From positions 1-17,963 of the forward strand of contig JABUUA010000016.1 in NCBI GenBank assembly GCA_021443405.1: DNA of 17,963 nt, written 5' to 3'. The position numbers were made by a program, and so were the translations under genes. The DNA is from Bacteroidaceae bacterium. GTDB lineage: Bacteria > Bacteroidota > Bacteroidia > Bacteroidales > Bacteroidaceae. Positions 15,930 to 17,963 of this stretch are shown here, piece by piece. Under the pieces are notes generated by a model. The model was not told the origin of the DNA, did no database searches, and saw nothing but the letters and a program-made list of their open reading frames with translations. Position 1 is the stretch's first letter. Every line of letters begins with the position of its first letter.

Positions 15930-17801
15930 TTAGTTGGTCTTTTGGTTGCGCACTAGGAAGTAGAAGTAGTAGAACGTGTCGCCGTACATAGGCGCGAAAG
16001 CCACCTTCTTCTGCTCCTCGCTCATGGAGCCGCACTGCGTGTTGAAGTTCATGAAGTCTTTGTACTTCTGCTTAACGCCCTCGTCGAAGGGAATGCGTTC
16101 CGCAGCTTCGGCATTTGTCAAGCCGGGCCACATTTCGCTGGGACGCTGGGGTTCGAGCATCGAGTAGAGGTAGGCGGCCTCTTGATAGTGGGTGGGCACG
16201 CGCATCTCCTTGTCGTTTCGGTGCATGTTGATGTAGCCGTGGAAGCGTGGCCAGAAGAGGTCGATGTCCTTCATGATGAGCGAACAGATGAGCGTCATCT
16301 CCTGATAGTAAGGCTCGGCGCCCACGCCGTTGGCGAAGGCTTTGAGCAAATACATCTCCACGAGCGTCATGTCGCCGTCGAGTCGGTCGGGATAAGCGGC
16401 CATGGGAATGATGGGTTTCATCTCCTCGTCCTGCGCCATAAGCTCGGGATGCCCGATAAGTTGCTCGTATTTCTTGGCCCATTCGCGGTGGAAGCGGGTG
16501 GTCTTGAGCATGTCGATGTACTTGCGCGCCACCTTCCAGTCGTGAGTGATGAGGCTCGACTTCGTCATGTATTTCAGTCCGTCCACGGTCCATCCGAACT
16601 CCACACCGTCCTCCATGCACCAGCGGTAGCAGAACTGCTCCTTGCCATAGTGGTAGTAGAGCATCTTGCCACCCACCTGTGTGAGGCGCACCTCCCACGG
16701 AGCGTTCTGTCGTTCGGCGCCTTCGGGGTAGTGGAACATCTCGTCACCAGCGCGACCGAGGCGGAAGAGCGCGAGGTTTTTCTCCATCACCATCACGCGG
16801 GTGGGCGGTTTTGTCTCGCCGTAGTCGTGGCTGCGCATCACGCGGAGCACGCCTTCCCAGTCGAGATTTTCTATGCAGCGGTACATGGCCACTTCCTTAT
16901 AGAAGTTCGTGTCGCGGTACCAGCGGTTGTCCGCCCACAGCACGCCGCCTGCCACGAGCAGCAGACCCAGCACGCCCACGAGCAGTTCGCGGCCTTTGTT
17001 CCAGTATCCGCCGACGACGGCCGGCACAAAGGCGGCCAGCAACACGTAGTAAGCCCAGTGGTATTGCTGGGTGCAGTCTATGGTTCCCAGCTGGTAACAG
17101 GGTAGGGCGGCCTTGTAGATGCACGTGTGTTCCACCTGATGGAAGAACCACTGGCAATAGATGATGGGCAAGAGACTTACGCACACCACGAACAGCGGCG
17201 CCATGGCGATGTTGATGATTTTCGGGTTGGTCTTGGCTTTATCCAGCTGGAGCGCCATCAGCAGCAGCCCCAAGCCGCCCCAAGCGCCAAAGAGCGGGTA
17301 GGCAACCACGCCGTAGAGAACATACCAAGCGAAGCCCCACCAGCGAGGGAGCAGACGGTGGACGTTGGCCGCCAGCAGCGCCGTCATCACGCCCAGCGTG
17401 GGCACCCAAAGGTGACCTTGCAATTTCAGATAGTAAATCCAGTAACCTGTCTGCAGGAAGATGGCAGCCAGCGCCAGCGGCACGAGGACCGACAGCAGCA
17501 CCCGTGTGCCACGCAGACGATAGGCGTGCACCAGTTGTATGGCGATGAGGCACCACGCACCAACAAGGAGCCACACACCCGCGTCGGTGTAGAAATATTG
17601 CGTCATGTAGGCGGCCATCCACGTGAGTGTTCCGCCGGGATAGATGGTGCTCGTGTCGTAGAAGTGGCGGGAAGGAAGCCAGAGCGACAGTTCCTGCGCG
17701 CGGAAAAGAACGTCGGTTTCGCTGCCGAGTACCCACCCGCCCAAGCCAATCAGCAGGCCCAACACCAGCAGTGAGGCTACGAGAGTACGAAGATGTTTCA
17801 T
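15930..17801 (-). CDS. Multi-pass membrane protein, DUF6057-like
   Basis: This 623-residue protein has an N-terminal membrane half and a soluble C-terminal half. About eight hydrophobic segments are visible, near residues 7-26, 74-93, 100-124, 131-147, 155-185, 196-220, 248-266 and 273-290. The remainder (about 300-623) is helical, with repeated aromatic and charged patterns such as YRCIENLDWEGVLRVMRSHD. This suggests TPR-like repeats on one side of the membrane. I recognise it as similar to DUF6057 proteins of Bacteroidales, whose function is unknown to me. The polytopic half with a large extramembrane domain recalls glycosyl- or lipid-transfer enzymes, but no catalytic motif was found. The adjacent CXXCH-propeller lipoprotein, 47 bp downstream, suggests that the two work together. 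Confidence 0.75.
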   Translation of the reverse strand: MKHLRTLVASLLVLGLLIGLGGWVLGSETDVLFRAQELSLWLPSRHFYDTSTIYPGGTLTWMAAYMTQYFYTDAGVWLLVGAWCLIAIQLVHAYRLRGTRVLLSVLVPLALAAIFLQTGYWIYYLKLQGHLWVPTLGVMTALLAANVHRLLPRWWGFAWYVLYGVVAYPLFGAWGGLGLLLMALQLDKAKTNPKIINIAMAPLFVVCVSLLPIIYCQWFFHQVEHTCIYKAALPCYQLGTIDCTQQYHWAYYVLLAAFVPAVVGGYWNKGRELLVGVLGLLLVAGGVLWADNRWYRDTNFYKEVAMYRCIENLDWEGVLRVMRSHDYGETKPPTRVMVMEKNLALFRLGRAGDEMFHYPEGAERQNAPWEVRLTQVGGKMLYYHYGKEQFCYRWCMEDGVEFGWTVDGLKYMTKSSLITHDWKVARKYIDMLKTTRFHREWAKKYEQLIGHPELMAQDEEMKPIIPMAAYPDRLDGDMTLVEMYLLKAFANGVGAEPYYQEMTLICSLIMKDIDLFWPRFHGYINMHRNDKEMRVPTHYQEAAYLYSMLEPQRPSEMWPGLTNAEAAERIPFDEGVKQKYKDFMNFNTQCGSMSEEQKKVAFAPMYGDTFYYFYFLVRNQKTN

Positions 17802-17963
17802 CGTGTTGTTTCTGTTTTTTTTAACCCAAAAAGTCCATTAGAGCAATCATTGCTTGCCAGTCTCATTCTGGCTATAATTTCCCCGCTTTGAGGTCACGAT
17901 GGAAGCCCATCGCTCCCTCAAAGCGAGAAAATTCTATCTCACAAAGCGTCCGACAATCAAAAA
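17802..17963 (-). promoter_or_regulatory. Leader of the DUF6057 operon with three inverted repeats
   Basis: Three separate inverted repeats lie in tandem upstream of the start codon. The first (17884-17925) has a 10-bp perfect outer stem CGCTTTGAGG/CCTCAAAGCG and a 6-bp perfect inner stem CGATGG/CCATCG with loop AAGC. The second (17856-17872) is GCCAG/CTGGC with a 7-nt loop. The third (17842-17854) is the palindrome AGCAATCATTGCT. A run of eight A lies about 13 nt before the ATG on the minus strand. I found no good TAnnTTTG promoter here, so the promoter may lie upstream of the window. The first hairpin may instead end a gene beyond the edge. Confidence 0.45.

Noticed and set aside
15883..16035. 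The N-terminal extension of the PD40 lipoprotein frame
   Set aside because: It overlaps the DUF6057 coding region, and the internal ATG at 15882 gives a proper lipoprotein signal peptide.

Overview
The window (17,963 bp, roughly 55-60% GC by eye) looks like a Bacteroidales chromosome. The signs are a TAnnTTTG-type promoter, surface lipoproteins with acidic residues right after the lipobox cysteine, DUF4465/DUF5074-type vitamin B12 surface proteins, and large exported GH2 glycosidases. GC is high for the group, so a Prevotellaceae, Muribaculaceae or Rikenellaceae member is possible, but I cannot fix the genus. All eleven protein-coding genes lie on the minus strand, so transcription runs from high to low coordinates. 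No tRNA, rRNA, IS element, integrase or CRISPR array was seen.

Upstream cluster (17963 to 11901): a leader with three consecutive inverted repeats precedes a multi-pass membrane protein (DUF6057-like). A PD40/TolB-like propeller lipoprotein carrying one c-type heme motif (CINCH) follows, then an exported GH2 glycosidase. Gaps of 47 and 37 bp suggest one transcription unit.

Boundary (11900 to 11469): this 432-bp non-coding stretch holds two strong inverted repeats just past the GH2 stop codon, a Bacteroidetes-type promoter (TTTG, 20 bp, TACCTTTG) and a well-conserved cobalamin riboswitch with a textbook B12 box.

Downstream cluster (11468 to 94): this is a complete B12 uptake operon under the riboswitch. 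It encodes three surface lipoproteins (DUF4465-like, BtuG-like propeller, PKD-containing), a BtuB-type TonB-dependent receptor, a BtuF-type binding lipoprotein, BtuC permease and BtuD ATPase. Most junctions are very tight (TAAATG, TAATG, 2 bp, 7 bp, 17-bp overlap). The proposed flow is surface capture, TonB-driven outer-membrane passage, periplasmic hand-off, then ATP-driven import.

The main oddity is a full-length, apparently active, exported LacZ-type GH2 beta-galactosidase placed between btuF and btuC, 2 bp and 7 bp from its neighbours. It should therefore be under B12-riboswitch control. This link between cobalamin import and a glycosidase is the best candidate here for something undescribed. 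The CXXCH-propeller/DUF6057 pair comes next.
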